From positions 1 through 25,263 of the forward strand of contig JBIQJZ010000024.1 in NCBI GenBank assembly GCA_044507115.1: a DNA stretch of 25,263 nt. Direction: 5' to 3'. Numbering within the stretch: position 1 is the stretch's first letter; each line of letters opens with the position of its first letter. The stretch comes from Chryseosolibacter sp044507115 (GTDB lineage: Bacteria; Bacteroidota; Bacteroidia; Cytophagales; Cyclobacteriaceae). The notes beneath the pieces were generated by a model. It did no database searches. It had not been told where the DNA came from and saw nothing but the letters and a program-made list of their open reading frames with translations. Made by a program: the position numbers and the translations under genes. Shown piece by piece: positions 15,885 to 25,053 of the stretch.

Positions 15885-17513
15885 ATGAACATCTCAAAGT
15901 ATTCAACACTTCTCCTGATAGCAGCGCTCCTTTCCGCAAGCTGCACAGGTGACTTCGAGGAGCTCAATACGCGGCCGGATGCGATCATTGCAGATGAAGT
16001 CAACGCCTCACTGCTCGGTCAGGCTTTCGCGCAATCTCAATTTTTCGGGATGAAAGGGAGCGCGGGTCCGTTTCAACTTTATCAAAGTCTGTTTGGCGAT
16101 TTGTACGCACAGTACTTTGCCAATACGCAGATCAATTTTGACTCCGACCGTCACGTTCAGGTCGGTGGATGGTCGAATGGCGCCTGGACTGAATTTTACA
16201 GCGCCACCGCGCCGCAGGTGAAGTTTGTGGAGGACTTTTCTGCCGCGAACGACCTGCCGGTTGAAAATGCGTTGGCCAAAATATGGAAAGTGCAGGTCTA
16301 CCACCGCATGACGGATTACTGGGGCCCCATCATTTATTCGGAGTTTGGGAATAGTCAGCGGTCGGTTGCGTATGACACACAAGAATCGATCTACCGCAAT
16401 TTCTTTGTCGTGCTGGACGAAGCAGTAGCGGTGCTGAAAGCGAACACGGGTGGTTCTGCTTTTACCAGCCATGATCAGCTGTACGAGGGGTCAGTTGACA
16501 AGTGGCTCGTTTATGCCAACTCACTTCGCCTGCGGCTTGCATTGCGATGCAAGTTCGTCGATGCCAATCTCGCCAGATCGGAAGCGGAGAAAGCGGTTGC
16601 TGATGGCGTGATGACGTCGAACAGTGACAACGCCATGCTAGGCACCACGATCAACTCGCGCAATCCGTATTGGACGATTACCGACTGGGGCGAATTCCGC
16701 ATGAGCGCAGCGATGGAAAGTATCTTGAAGGGATACGATGATCCGCGTATCGGTGAATATTTCAGTCCTGTGTTAGGAGTCGATCTCGACGAGAACGGAA
16801 CGATCTCCGCTGCCGAAAGAGATCCGGATGGCGACGGCAGTTTGTATGAAGGGCTGCGCAACGGATACGCGAAGGTCGACATTGTCGCGACTTTGAACCG
16901 CGTTCATTCGGACATGGGTACACAGTTCCTGAATGAGGGACGCGGCGGGAGTTCGACCGGAGGACCCATCCGAGTTATGAGCTCCGCGGAAACGTACTTT
17001 CTGCGAGCCGAAGGAGCGCTGGAAGATTGGGCTATGGGTGGAACCGCGGAGGAGTTATATGAGGAGGGAATTCGCACGTCCCTCCGGGAGAGGACGTCTG
17101 CGAGCGATGCTTTGATCAATGTTTATATCGCAAGCGATAACACACCGATTCCGGTGAATGATTTCTGGGATACACCGGCGTTGTCAGACATACCGATTGC
17201 GTTTGATGCGGGAGGTAGCAAAGAACGACAGCTTGAACAGCTCATCACGCAGAAGTGGCTGGCACTTTATCCCGACGGCGTGGAGGCGTGGGCAGAAGTT
17301 CGTCGGACGGGCTATCCAAGATTGTATCCCAGACTGAATTCAGAAAACTCCGATGTTCCCAAGGATAAGATCATGCGTCGTTTGATCTTTGTGGAAAGCG
17401 AATACACGAACAACGAGGATGCGGTAATGGCGGCAATGCAGTTGCCTGAGCTTACTAGTCGCGGCGGTAATAAAAACAGCACCCGACTTTGGTGGGACGC
17501 TAAACCCGAGTAA
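15885..17513 (+). CDS. SusD/RagB-family outer-membrane lipoprotein with EF-hand-like loop
   Basis: Surface glycan-binding partner of SusC, 542 residues from ATG 15885. The lipoprotein signal ends in LSASC with the lipidated Cys at 20, so earlier in-frame starts are rejected. Sequence features point to the SusD-like_2 subgroup: the helical N-terminal TPR-like region (FQLYQSLFGDLYAQYFA), SVDKWLVYANSLRLRLALR, YFLRAEGAL and the C-terminal ITQKWLALYPDGVEAWAEVRRTGYPRLYP. Residues 300-311 form a loop with all canonical EF-hand positions (D1, D3, N5, G6, I8, S9, E12), followed at once by a second acidic DPDGDG stretch, suggesting a calcium site. It lies 17 bases after susC in the same unit. Glycan specificity cannot be read from sequence; the neighbouring GH78 suggests a rhamnosylated ligand. 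Confidence 0.93.
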   Translation: MNISKYSTLLLIAALLSASCTGDFEELNTRPDAIIADEVNASLLGQAFAQSQFFGMKGSAGPFQLYQSLFGDLYAQYFANTQINFDSDRHVQVGGWSNGAWTEFYSATAPQVKFVEDFSAANDLPVENALAKIWKVQVYHRMTDYWGPIIYSEFGNSQRSVAYDTQESIYRNFFVVLDEAVAVLKANTGGSAFTSHDQLYEGSVDKWLVYANSLRLRLALRCKFVDANLARSEAEKAVADGVMTSNSDNAMLGTTINSRNPYWTITDWGEFRMSAAMESILKGYDDPRIGEYFSPVLGVDLDENGTISAAERDPDGDGSLYEGLRNGYAKVDIVATLNRVHSDMGTQFLNEGRGGSSTGGPIRVMSSAETYFLRAEGALEDWAMGGTAEELYEEGIRTSLRERTSASDALINVYIASDNTPIPVNDFWDTPALSDIPIAFDAGGSKERQLEQLITQKWLALYPDGVEAWAEVRRTGYPRLYPRLNSENSDVPKDKIMRRLIFVESEYTNNEDAVMAAMQLPELTSRGGNKNSTRLWWDAKPE

Positions 17514-17677
17514 TACTGGCGAGTGTTTATCCCGACAATGGAGGTAAGGGTAACTTCGTGGTAAAGGTACTTCCTATAGCAGCTCAGTTTGCTCCGGTGT
17601 TTGCGATCGCCTCGTGAAATCGGCTCAAATTGACGCGACTGTTCGAAGTATTCAGAAAATTGTCGTAATATCTCCCG

Positions 17678-20398
17678 ATGTTCAAGAACCCCATTGCGTT
17701 TCTGCTACTGTTCGTTTCTATTGCTGCTTACGCCCAGCTTCAACCAGTCGATTTGCGGACAGAAAATCTCTCCAATCCGATTAACATCGATACGCCGCCC
17801 CGGTTCAGCTGGAAGTTCAACGCTTCCGGTAGAAATCAGCGGCAATCCGCTTATCAAATTAACGTCTTTGAGAAGCCGGGCGGTGCTGAAAAGGTGTGGA
17901 CGAGTGGCAAGGTGCCGTCAAACCAGAGCGTGAACATCCGCTACGAAGGCGCCTTGAAGCCCTTCACTCGTTACGAGTGGACGGTTACTGTTTATGACGC
18001 CAACGGGACGTCTCAACTAAGTGACGTTGCGCGGTTCGAGACGGCGATGCTTTCTGACGACGACTGGACAGCTCGTTGGATCAGTGACGGCAGCGAAAAT
18101 CCGTCCGTTGATGCCGACTTTTTCAAGGACGATCCCATGCCCCTGTTTCGCAAAGAGTTCTCCGTCGGGCGTGCGGTGGCTTCGGCGCGGCTGTACATCG
18201 CCGGGCTTGGTTATTACGAAGCATATGTCAACGGAAGGAGAGTTGGTGATCAGGTATTGGATCCCGGATGGACCACCTACCGGAAACAGGTTCTCTATTC
18301 CGTGCATGATGTTACCACCCTTGTCAAGAAGGGGAACAACACCGCCGCGGTGATGCTCGGAAATGGTTGGTGGAATCCGGTTCCCATCAAATTTTTCGGA
18401 CGCTGGGATTTACGCGACTACCAACAGACTGGCAGGCCTTGCGTTAAGGCGGAACTGCACATCACATACGCAGATGGAAGCAGGGCCGTGATTGGTACGG
18501 ACAAATCGTGGACAACGGCGCCGGGTCCTGTTCTGAAGAACAGTGTATACCTGGGAGAGCACTATGATGCGCGGCGGGAGCATGAGGGCTGGAACACCTT
18601 GAGGACAATGCCACAGCCGTGGAAGACTGCGATTGAGACACGCGGGCCATCGGGAAAGCTCTCTTCGCAGATGCAACCACCGATCCGGATCACGACTACC
18701 GTCAAGCCCGTCCGAATCACGGAAGTCAGACCCGATACGTTTATCGTAGACATGGGGCAGAATTTTGCAGGCGTCGCCCGGATACGTGTTGCGGGGCCCG
18801 CCGGCACGAAGGTGACCCTGCGTTATGGCGAAGACATCTTCCAGGACGGGACGCTGAACTACCACACAACCGTCATGACGCAAATCCGAAAGGGAGGTAT
18901 TCCCTCCCCACCCGGTGCCCCGGAGACGGCGTGGCAGGAGGATAGTTACACCCTAAAGGGAAAAGGTATCGAAATGTGGGCACCCCGCTTCACATTTCAC
19001 GGCTTCCGGTATGTAGAGGTGACCGGTTGGCCCGGAACGCTGCGCTTGTCGGATATCGAAGGCCTGCGAATGAACGCCGATCTTCCGGTCGCCGGCACAT
19101 TCGCTTGCTCGAACGACTTCTTTAACAAGCTGAACGAAGTCATCAAATGGACCTTTCTCAGCAACGTTTTCAGCGTGCAGTCAGATTGCCCCGCGAGGGA
19201 AAAAATGGGCTATGGCGCCGACATGGTTGTCACCGCGAACGCCTTTATTTATCAGTTTGATATGTCGAACTTTTACCGGAAGTCAGTGCAGGACTTTGCC
19301 AACGAACAGCTGGACGACGGCGGGATTACCGAGATTGCTCCGCATACCGGTATCGCGGACAGGGGATACGGTGGCGATTCCGGTCCACTCGGGTGGCAGT
19401 TGGCGTTTCCCTTTCTTCAGGAACAGCTCTACGACTTCTACAACGACCGCGAGATCATCGAACGCAATTACGCAGGGATTGTTCGCCAGATGGAATTCCT
19501 TCAGTCGAAGGCAGTCGCGGGTCTTTTTCACTGGGACATCGGCGATCACGAAGCGCTTGATCCCCGTGCGGAGGCATTCTCTGCGGCTTCTTTCTATTAC
19601 CATCACGCCAGGCTTGCTTCACGTTTCGCGGGGATACTGGACAGGTCTGACGATTCGGTGAAGTACGCACGTCTGGCAGGATCGATCCGGCGTGCGATCG
19701 TAAGAAAGTATCATATACCCGGCACCGGTCGGTTTGACAACGCCACTCAGGCTGCACAAATCTTCGCACTGTGGTATGACTTCACGCCTGAGAAAGAGAA
19801 GACGATGCAGGTGCTGATGGATGAGATCAACCGACACGATGGGCATGTCTCGACCGGGATATTTTCCACCAAGATGATGTTCGACGTGTTTCGCGGGAGT
19901 AATCGCAACGAGGTAGCGTACGCACTAGCAGATGCTGACGGATATCCCGGCTGGCGGCACATGCTTGACAAGGGTGCTACGACACTTTGGGAAACATGGC
20001 GGTATCCCGAGAAGCACCCATCGCAGAACCACCCGATGTTTGGATCCGTCAGCGAATGGTTTTTCCGGTCCCTGCTCGGGATCAATCCAGCAGCTCCAGG
20101 TTTTCAAAAGATCGTGCTCCAACCTCAACCCGCGGGCGGATTGACATGGGCAAAGGGAAGTTACCGGTCTGTGTCAGGTGAGATCGGCAGTGACTGGAGG
20201 GTGGAGGGTAACAGATTTATCTGGAGCATTACTATTCCAGCAAATACGACAGCTGTCGTACATATACCGCTCGATGAAGGAGGAACGGTACTCGTTGATG
20301 GAAAGCCCGAAAATTCATTTACATATCGAGACGGATATGGCGTTGCAGAGTTGGGGTCGGGCACCTATTTGCTTACATCAATATTTACAAGACATTAG
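17678..20398 (+). CDS. Secreted GH78 alpha-L-rhamnosidase
   Basis: A 906-residue glycosidase releasing terminal alpha-L-rhamnose with inversion. A signal peptide ends at AAYAQ (about residue 19). The fibronectin-like N-domain (DLRTENLSNPINIDTPPRFSW) covers about 20-125, and the rhamnosidase N and B beta-sandwich domains about 130-430 (DDDWTARWISDG, ASARLYIAGLGYYEAYVNG, LDPGWTTYRKQVLYS, DMGQNFAGVARI). The (alpha/alpha)6 barrel runs about 465-800, and a C-terminal sandwich contains the GSYRSVSGEIGSDW strand. QSDCPAREKMGYGAD has D503 and E508 at the family acid-bearing motif, and GATTLWETW holds E772 where the general base lies. It is 164 bases after susD; that gap has no clear promoter, only TCAGTTTG at 17584-17591, a weak -7 match. 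It leads a tight run of four genes. Substrate linkage unknown. Confidence 0.94.
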   Translation: MFKNPIAFLLLFVSIAAYAQLQPVDLRTENLSNPINIDTPPRFSWKFNASGRNQRQSAYQINVFEKPGGAEKVWTSGKVPSNQSVNIRYEGALKPFTRYEWTVTVYDANGTSQLSDVARFETAMLSDDDWTARWISDGSENPSVDADFFKDDPMPLFRKEFSVGRAVASARLYIAGLGYYEAYVNGRRVGDQVLDPGWTTYRKQVLYSVHDVTTLVKKGNNTAAVMLGNGWWNPVPIKFFGRWDLRDYQQTGRPCVKAELHITYADGSRAVIGTDKSWTTAPGPVLKNSVYLGEHYDARREHEGWNTLRTMPQPWKTAIETRGPSGKLSSQMQPPIRITTTVKPVRITEVRPDTFIVDMGQNFAGVARIRVAGPAGTKVTLRYGEDIFQDGTLNYHTTVMTQIRKGGIPSPPGAPETAWQEDSYTLKGKGIEMWAPRFTFHGFRYVEVTGWPGTLRLSDIEGLRMNADLPVAGTFACSNDFFNKLNEVIKWTFLSNVFSVQSDCPAREKMGYGADMVVTANAFIYQFDMSNFYRKSVQDFANEQLDDGGITEIAPHTGIADRGYGGDSGPLGWQLAFPFLQEQLYDFYNDREIIERNYAGIVRQMEFLQSKAVAGLFHWDIGDHEALDPRAEAFSAASFYYHHARLASRFAGILDRSDDSVKYARLAGSIRRAIVRKYHIPGTGRFDNATQAAQIFALWYDFTPEKEKTMQVLMDEINRHDGHVSTGIFSTKMMFDVFRGSNRNEVAYALADADGYPGWRHMLDKGATTLWETWRYPEKHPSQNHPMFGSVSEWFFRSLLGINPAAPGFQKIVLQPQPAGGLTWAKGSYRSVSGEIGSDWRVEGNRFIWSITIPANTTAVVHIPLDEGGTVLVDGKPENSFTYRDGYGVAELGSGTYLLTSIFTRH

Positions 20399-20399
20399 T

Positions 20400-21260
20400 A
20401 TGAGAATGAGAATAACTGAAGTCTTATGTATTGCCCTGGCTATGGTAACCACGGCGGTATTCGCGCAGACAGGACCGCGGCTGATTGTTCGTGGCGATGA
20501 CATGGGGTATTCGCACGCCGGCAATCAGGCGATCGAAAAGTGCTCAAAGGAAGGTATTCAAACGTCGATCGAGGTCATTGTGCCATCGCCCTGGTTTCCG
20601 GAAGCCGTCAGGATGCTCGAGGCATTGCCCGGTGTCGATGTGGGTATTCACCTTGCGTTGACCAGTGAATGGGACAATATCAAATGGAGGCCGCTGAGCC
20701 ATTGTCCAAGTCTTACCGATGAGAGTGGCTACTTTTATCCGATGGTGTGGCCAAACAAAAACTATCCGGGTCAGGCGATCAAGGACCGTCCGCTGAATGT
20801 GGCTGATATCGAGCGCGAGTTTCGCGCCCAGATCGAGCTCGCCCTCAAGAAAATACCGCGAATAAGTCACCTGACATCACACATGGGCTGTACGGCCCTG
20901 AGTGACGACGTCAAGACAATGACTGTCCGGTTGGCAAAGGAATACAACATACACATCGACCCCAGGGAACACGGGGTTGAATCGGTCACATATGACGGTC
21001 CATCCAATACTTCCGAAGAGAAGATAGAGAGTTTTATCCGGATGTTGCGTAAACTTGAGAAAGGAAAGACCTACCTGTTTGTGGATCATCCGGGGCTGGA
21101 CTCCCCTGAGTTGCGCGCGATTCACCACGTCGGCTATGAGAATGTTGCTGCCGACAGACAGGGGGTCACGGATACCTGGACCAGCGAAAAGGTCCGGAAG
21201 GCGATTGCCGATTACAGGATCGAACTCATCTCGTATAAAGACCTTACCACAGGCCGATGA
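20400..21260 (+). CDS. Secreted YdjC/ChbG-family carbohydrate deacetylase
   Basis: A 286-residue protein with a Sec signal peptide (cleavage near VFAQ, residue 23), starting one base after the GH78 stop. An earlier in-frame start lies inside the GH78 gene and is rejected because the signal peptide fixes ATG 20400. YdjC-family hydrolases remove N- or O-acetyl groups from oligosaccharides using a divalent metal. The expected ligands are present: D33-D34 in VRGDDMGYSHAGN, and H157 and H161 in ISHLTSHMG. GIHLALTSEW (with H84) and YLFVDHPGLDS complete the family signature. Most described members are cytoplasmic, whereas this one appears exported and so would act on acetylated glycans in the periplasm together with GH78. 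The acetyl substrate is unknown. Confidence 0.9.
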   Translation: MRMRITEVLCIALAMVTTAVFAQTGPRLIVRGDDMGYSHAGNQAIEKCSKEGIQTSIEVIVPSPWFPEAVRMLEALPGVDVGIHLALTSEWDNIKWRPLSHCPSLTDESGYFYPMVWPNKNYPGQAIKDRPLNVADIEREFRAQIELALKKIPRISHLTSHMGCTALSDDVKTMTVRLAKEYNIHIDPREHGVESVTYDGPSNTSEEKIESFIRMLRKLEKGKTYLFVDHPGLDSPELRAIHHVGYENVAADRQGVTDTWTSEKVRKAIADYRIELISYKDLTTGR

Positions 21261-21305
21261 CCCAGCTGAGATACTGGCCGGCGACGGAAGGTAAACCAGG
21301 AAGTT

Positions 21306-22178
21306 ATGTTGACGCGAAGAACTTTGCTGAAGCGTGCCGCGGCGTTACCGGGACTCGTGTTGGGAGTATCGCCAGTGGTGATGTATGGAAAGCCAAGCCC
21401 GCCCAAGCTGAAAGTTGGCGCGTGCGATTGGTCCATCGGCAAGCGGGGTGACATTGGTGCATTCCAGGTAGCGAAGGAGATAGGGCTCGCAGGTGTTCAG
21501 GTCAGCCTTGGTACCGACGAAGACAATATGCAATTGCGGCAGCAAGAGTTGCAGCGGGCGTACCTGAAAGCGTCAAAAGACACCGGTGTTGCGATTGCGA
21601 GTCTGGCCATTGGCGAACTCAATCGCGTTCCGTACAAATCCGAGCCGCGCACTGATCAGTGGGTGTGGGATTCAGTTGACGTTGCGCGCACCCTCGGAGT
21701 CTCTGTCATTCTGTTGGCATTCTTCGACAAGAACGATCTGCGCGGGGACGAGATCGGCAAGCGCGAAGTCGTTCGAAAACTCCGGGAAGTCGCACCGAAG
21801 GCCGCGCAGAACAACATTATCCTGGGTATCGAATCTTACCTGTCCGCGGAAGAGCACGTCGATATCATTCAGCGCGTCGGTTCGCCGAGTATCAAGGTAT
21901 ATTACGATTTCAGGAATTCCGGTGATGCCGGATACGACGTCATCAAAGAGCTCCGGTTCTTGGGAAAGGATGCGATCTGTGAACTTCACATGAAGGAAAA
22001 CGGAACACTTCTCGGCGAGGGGACGATGGAATGGCAGCGAATAGCCGATACGTTAGGCGACCTCGGCTACTACGGCCACGGCTGGATGCAGATTGAGGGG
22101 GCCCGTCCGAAGGGAGCCGACATTGTAACGAGCTATCGGCACAATCTCCAGTTCCTGAGAACCCGATTTGAATTGTAA
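21306..22178 (+). CDS. Tat-exported sugar phosphate isomerase/epimerase-like TIM-barrel protein
   Basis: A 290-residue member of the xylose-isomerase-like TIM-barrel (AP endonuclease 2) superfamily. A twin-arginine signal, TRRTLLKRAAALPG, occupies residues 3-16, pointing to the periplasm, where sugar phosphates are not expected; a free-sugar or glycoside substrate is more likely. The metal-binding quartet is complete: E176 in ILGIES, D201 in YYDFRN, H228 in ELHMKENG and E264 in MQIEG. The ATG at 21306 is chosen because it places the RR motif at the N-terminus. It lies 45 bases after the YdjC gene and nine before the next. Members associated with Gfo/Idh and DUF1080 proteins can epimerise 3-keto-sugars or act as 3-keto-glycoside lyases; that role is inferred. 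Confidence 0.88.
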   Translation: MLTRRTLLKRAAALPGLVLGVSPVVMYGKPSPPKLKVGACDWSIGKRGDIGAFQVAKEIGLAGVQVSLGTDEDNMQLRQQELQRAYLKASKDTGVAIASLAIGELNRVPYKSEPRTDQWVWDSVDVARTLGVSVILLAFFDKNDLRGDEIGKREVVRKLREVAPKAAQNNIILGIESYLSAEEHVDIIQRVGSPSIKVYYDFRNSGDAGYDVIKELRFLGKDAICELHMKENGTLLGEGTMEWQRIADTLGDLGYYGHGWMQIEGARPKGADIVTSYRHNLQFLRTRFEL

Positions 22179-22187
22179 CGAAGATTC

Positions 22188-25037
22188 ATGCGATACGCGA
22201 CTGGCCTGTTCCTGATCATCTATTTCTCCTGTTCCACGAAGCCATCCAATGACGATCCCGGTCTCTTCCTGCCGGATGATCTGGAGGCGGTGCTCTGGGC
22301 GGAATCACCGATGTTCTTTAATCCCACGAACATCGATATCGACTCGCGCGGTCGCGTGTGGATCACCGAGGCTGTTAATTACCGGAACTTCCGGAATGAC
22401 TCGACGCGGACACTGCATCACGCATCCGGAGATCGCGTTGTCATTCTCGAAGACACGGACGGCGATGGCCGGGCCGATCTGTCAAAAGTATTTGTTCAGG
22501 ATCGCGACCTGCGTTCGCCGGTGGGCATTGCCGTCCTCGGTAATCAGGTGTTTGTATCGTGCTCCCCGAATCTGATCGTATACACGGACGACGACGGCGA
22601 CGACGTTCCCGACCGGAAGGAAATCCTTCTGACAGGCTTCGGCGGTTTCGATCACGATCACAGCCTGCACGCCGTTACGGGAGGTTCCGACGGAAATCTT
22701 TACTTCAATACCGGGAATGCCGGCCCACATGTTGTGACCGATAAGGGCGGGTGGACGTTGCGTTCGGGCAGCGTCTACACCGGCGGAACACCGTACAACC
22801 GATCCAACCAAGGTAACCTGCGCAGCGATGATGGCAACGTGTGGGTGGGAGGGTTGGCTTTGCGCATGAGTGCGACCGGTAAGTCGCTGCAGGTAATGGG
22901 GCATAATTTCAGGAATGCGTATGAGCTGGCCGTTGATTCCAGGGGGGATATGTGGCAGAATGACAACGATGATCAGGTCGTTGCGTGCCGGACAACCTGG
23001 CTGATGGAGAAAGGAAACGCGGGGTACTTCAGCGCCGACGGGACACGCACCTGGCAGGCGGATCAACGACCATGGCAGGATGTGTTCACTGCGCACTGGC
23101 ACCAGGATGATCCCGGCGTGATGCCGGCGGGGGACAACGCTGGAGCAGGTTCGCCAACGGGTGTGGTTGTCATTGAAGATGATGCGTTGGGTAAGCAGTA
23201 CCGCGGGATGGTCTTGAGCGCCGATGCTGGCAGGAATGTCGTCTTTGGTTACCGCCCGCGTAAAAGCCAGTCGGGCTATGATATGGGACGGCGGGAAAAC
23301 TTCATCACTTCCCTGGCCGGTGACAACGTCGGGTATGTGTGGGATGACTCTACCGGCAACGCACAACCGGTGAAGTGGTTTCGGCCGAGTGACGTCGCGA
23401 TTGGTACGGACGGCGCCTTATACCTATCGGACTGGTACGACCCGGTGGTGGGCGGGCATCAGATGCACGACACCACAGGTTATGGAAGGATCTACCGGAT
23501 CGTTCCGAAACAGAAAAAAATGCACTCACCGGAGATTGACTTGAGTACAATAAATGGTCAGATAGCTGCGCTACTGAGTCCCGCAGTCAACGTACGGTAT
23601 ACTGGCCTCCAACTTCTCAAGAGTCGTGGAGATCGCGCGGTGCCCTCCGTCTTGCCGATATTGAAATCGGAAAACCCCTATCACCGGGCGCGCGGCATAT
23701 GGCTCCTGGCTCAACTCGGGGATGCAGGTATCAGCGAGGTTGTCAAGCTGCTGGACAGTCACGATGCAGACACGCGTCTTGTGGCCTTCCGGTCCTTGCG
23801 CCAGGCTTTGCCGGGTCGATTACTTGAACTCGCCCGGAAGCTCGCCAACGATCCAAGCCCCTTTGTCAGGCGAGAGGTCGTCATCGCGTTGACCGATTTG
23901 CCGTATGGCGACAAACGCGACATCCTACTGGATCTCGCGGAGTACTGTGATGGCACTGATCGGTGGTATCTGGAAGCACTTGGGAAGGCCCTATCCGGAA
24001 ATGAAAAGGAGTTCTTCGACGCCCTGCTGCCGGATGATGACCAGCCGGCTGACGCGTGGGATGCGGGGCTGGCATCGCTTGCCTGGCGTCTCCATCCGCC
24101 CACGGTTGTCGACGCGCTGTTGACGCGCGCGCTGTCACCGGCACTGGACGCGAAGGCACGTTCGGAGGCCGTAACCGCCCTTGGCTTCATCGCGACACGT
24201 GAGGCGGTGCAGGCGATGATCACACTCGCGGGTACGCGCGATTCGATTGTGTCGGAACAGGCGACCTATTGGGTTACGTTCCGTCAGGGCAATGAGTGGT
24301 TTTCGTTGTGGGATTGGAAAAAGTCAGGCATCGATGTGGAGCACGAGCGCACTGTTGCGACGATGAAAGTGAAACGAAATCTTATCCTCGATCCGCGGAT
24401 GCCGGTCGCCGAAAAGAAGCGCAGCATCCGCTATATGGCCCGCGATCAGGTCGGCATGCAGATGCTGCTTGGAATACTCGCGGAACGGCAGGTACCTCCT
24501 TCGTTATTCCCTTTTGTGAAGGAGATGATTGGTCTGTACGGCGACGAGAAGGTTCGTCTCCAGGCAGCATCATACTTTGCGAATGCTGATGGTGCCAGCT
24601 ATTCCGTTGATCGCATTGTTGCCCTCCGGGGCGACGCCGGTGCGGGTGAGGCTACGTTCGCGACGCAGTGTCTTACGTGTCACCGCGCTGGCGGGAAAGG
24701 TGCTACCATCGGGCCGGATCTCAGCGCTATCAAAGACAAGTTTGACCGGCGCACATTGTTGGAGGCGATTATCGAACCTAATGCCGGGATTGTTTTCGGC
24801 TATGAAGCCTGGACGATAACACTCCGGGACGGCCAGTCATTTTTCGGCTTCCTCGTAGCTGACAGCCCCGAGTCTCTGACGCTCCGGGACCTTACCGGGA
24901 AGAACCGCGTACTGCGGACGGAGACAATTGCATCGCGTGTGAAACAGGAAAATAGCCTGATGCCTCCGCCCAATGTTCTGGGTTTGGATGAGCAGGAACT
25001 TGCCGACATCGCAGCGTACCTGATGGCATTGAAGTAA
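22188..25037 (+). CDS. PVC-type dehydrogenase-domain lipoprotein with HEAT repeats and cytochrome c domain
   Basis: A 949-residue lipoprotein (apparent lipidation Cys at 15, YFSC). Residues about 25-440 are a beta-propeller of the putative membrane-bound dehydrogenase type (FNPTNIDIDSRGRVWITEAVNYR, ILEDTDGDGRADL, SLHAVTGGSDGNLYFNTGN, LYLSDWYDPVVGG). About 450-780 is built of HEAT-like repeats (INGQIAALLSPAVNVRYTGLQLL, LARKLANDPSPFVRREVVIAL). The C-terminus carries a haem-binding CLTCH at 828-832 and the trailing SLMPPPNVLGLDEQELADIAAYLMALK of the PVC-type cytochrome domain, with a Met that may be the second haem ligand. Such proteins are abundant in Planctomycetes and also found in Bacteroidota sugar loci. 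The likely role is periplasmic sugar oxidation or electron relay; substrate unknown. It ends the operon and is followed by a strong terminator. Confidence 0.92.
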   Translation: MRYATGLFLIIYFSCSTKPSNDDPGLFLPDDLEAVLWAESPMFFNPTNIDIDSRGRVWITEAVNYRNFRNDSTRTLHHASGDRVVILEDTDGDGRADLSKVFVQDRDLRSPVGIAVLGNQVFVSCSPNLIVYTDDDGDDVPDRKEILLTGFGGFDHDHSLHAVTGGSDGNLYFNTGNAGPHVVTDKGGWTLRSGSVYTGGTPYNRSNQGNLRSDDGNVWVGGLALRMSATGKSLQVMGHNFRNAYELAVDSRGDMWQNDNDDQVVACRTTWLMEKGNAGYFSADGTRTWQADQRPWQDVFTAHWHQDDPGVMPAGDNAGAGSPTGVVVIEDDALGKQYRGMVLSADAGRNVVFGYRPRKSQSGYDMGRRENFITSLAGDNVGYVWDDSTGNAQPVKWFRPSDVAIGTDGALYLSDWYDPVVGGHQMHDTTGYGRIYRIVPKQKKMHSPEIDLSTINGQIAALLSPAVNVRYTGLQLLKSRGDRAVPSVLPILKSENPYHRARGIWLLAQLGDAGISEVVKLLDSHDADTRLVAFRSLRQALPGRLLELARKLANDPSPFVRREVVIALTDLPYGDKRDILLDLAEYCDGTDRWYLEALGKALSGNEKEFFDALLPDDDQPADAWDAGLASLAWRLHPPTVVDALLTRALSPALDAKARSEAVTALGFIATREAVQAMITLAGTRDSIVSEQATYWVTFRQGNEWFSLWDWKKSGIDVEHERTVATMKVKRNLILDPRMPVAEKKRSIRYMARDQVGMQMLLGILAERQVPPSLFPFVKEMIGLYGDEKVRLQAASYFANADGASYSVDRIVALRGDAGAGEATFATQCLTCHRAGGKGATIGPDLSAIKDKFDRRTLLEAIIEPNAGIVFGYEAWTITLRDGQSFFGFLVADSPESLTLRDLTGKNRVLRTETIASRVKQENSLMPPPNVLGLDEQELADIAAYLMALK

Positions 25038-25053
25038 CGACGTTCTAAACAGA

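Noticed and set aside
17514..17677. Separate promoter or small gene between susD and GH78
   Set aside because: Only a weak -7-like TCAGTTTG without a matching -33 element was found, and no ORF with a plausible start.
20178..20399. 74-codon extension of the YdjC protein inside the GH78 gene
   Set aside because: It overlaps a conserved GH78 C-terminal domain in another frame and precedes a complete signal peptide.
22482..23366. Minus-strand open frame of 294 codons opposite the propeller region of the haem lipoprotein
   Set aside because: Antisense shadow; the plus frame carries clear propeller motifs and the minus translation resembles nothing.
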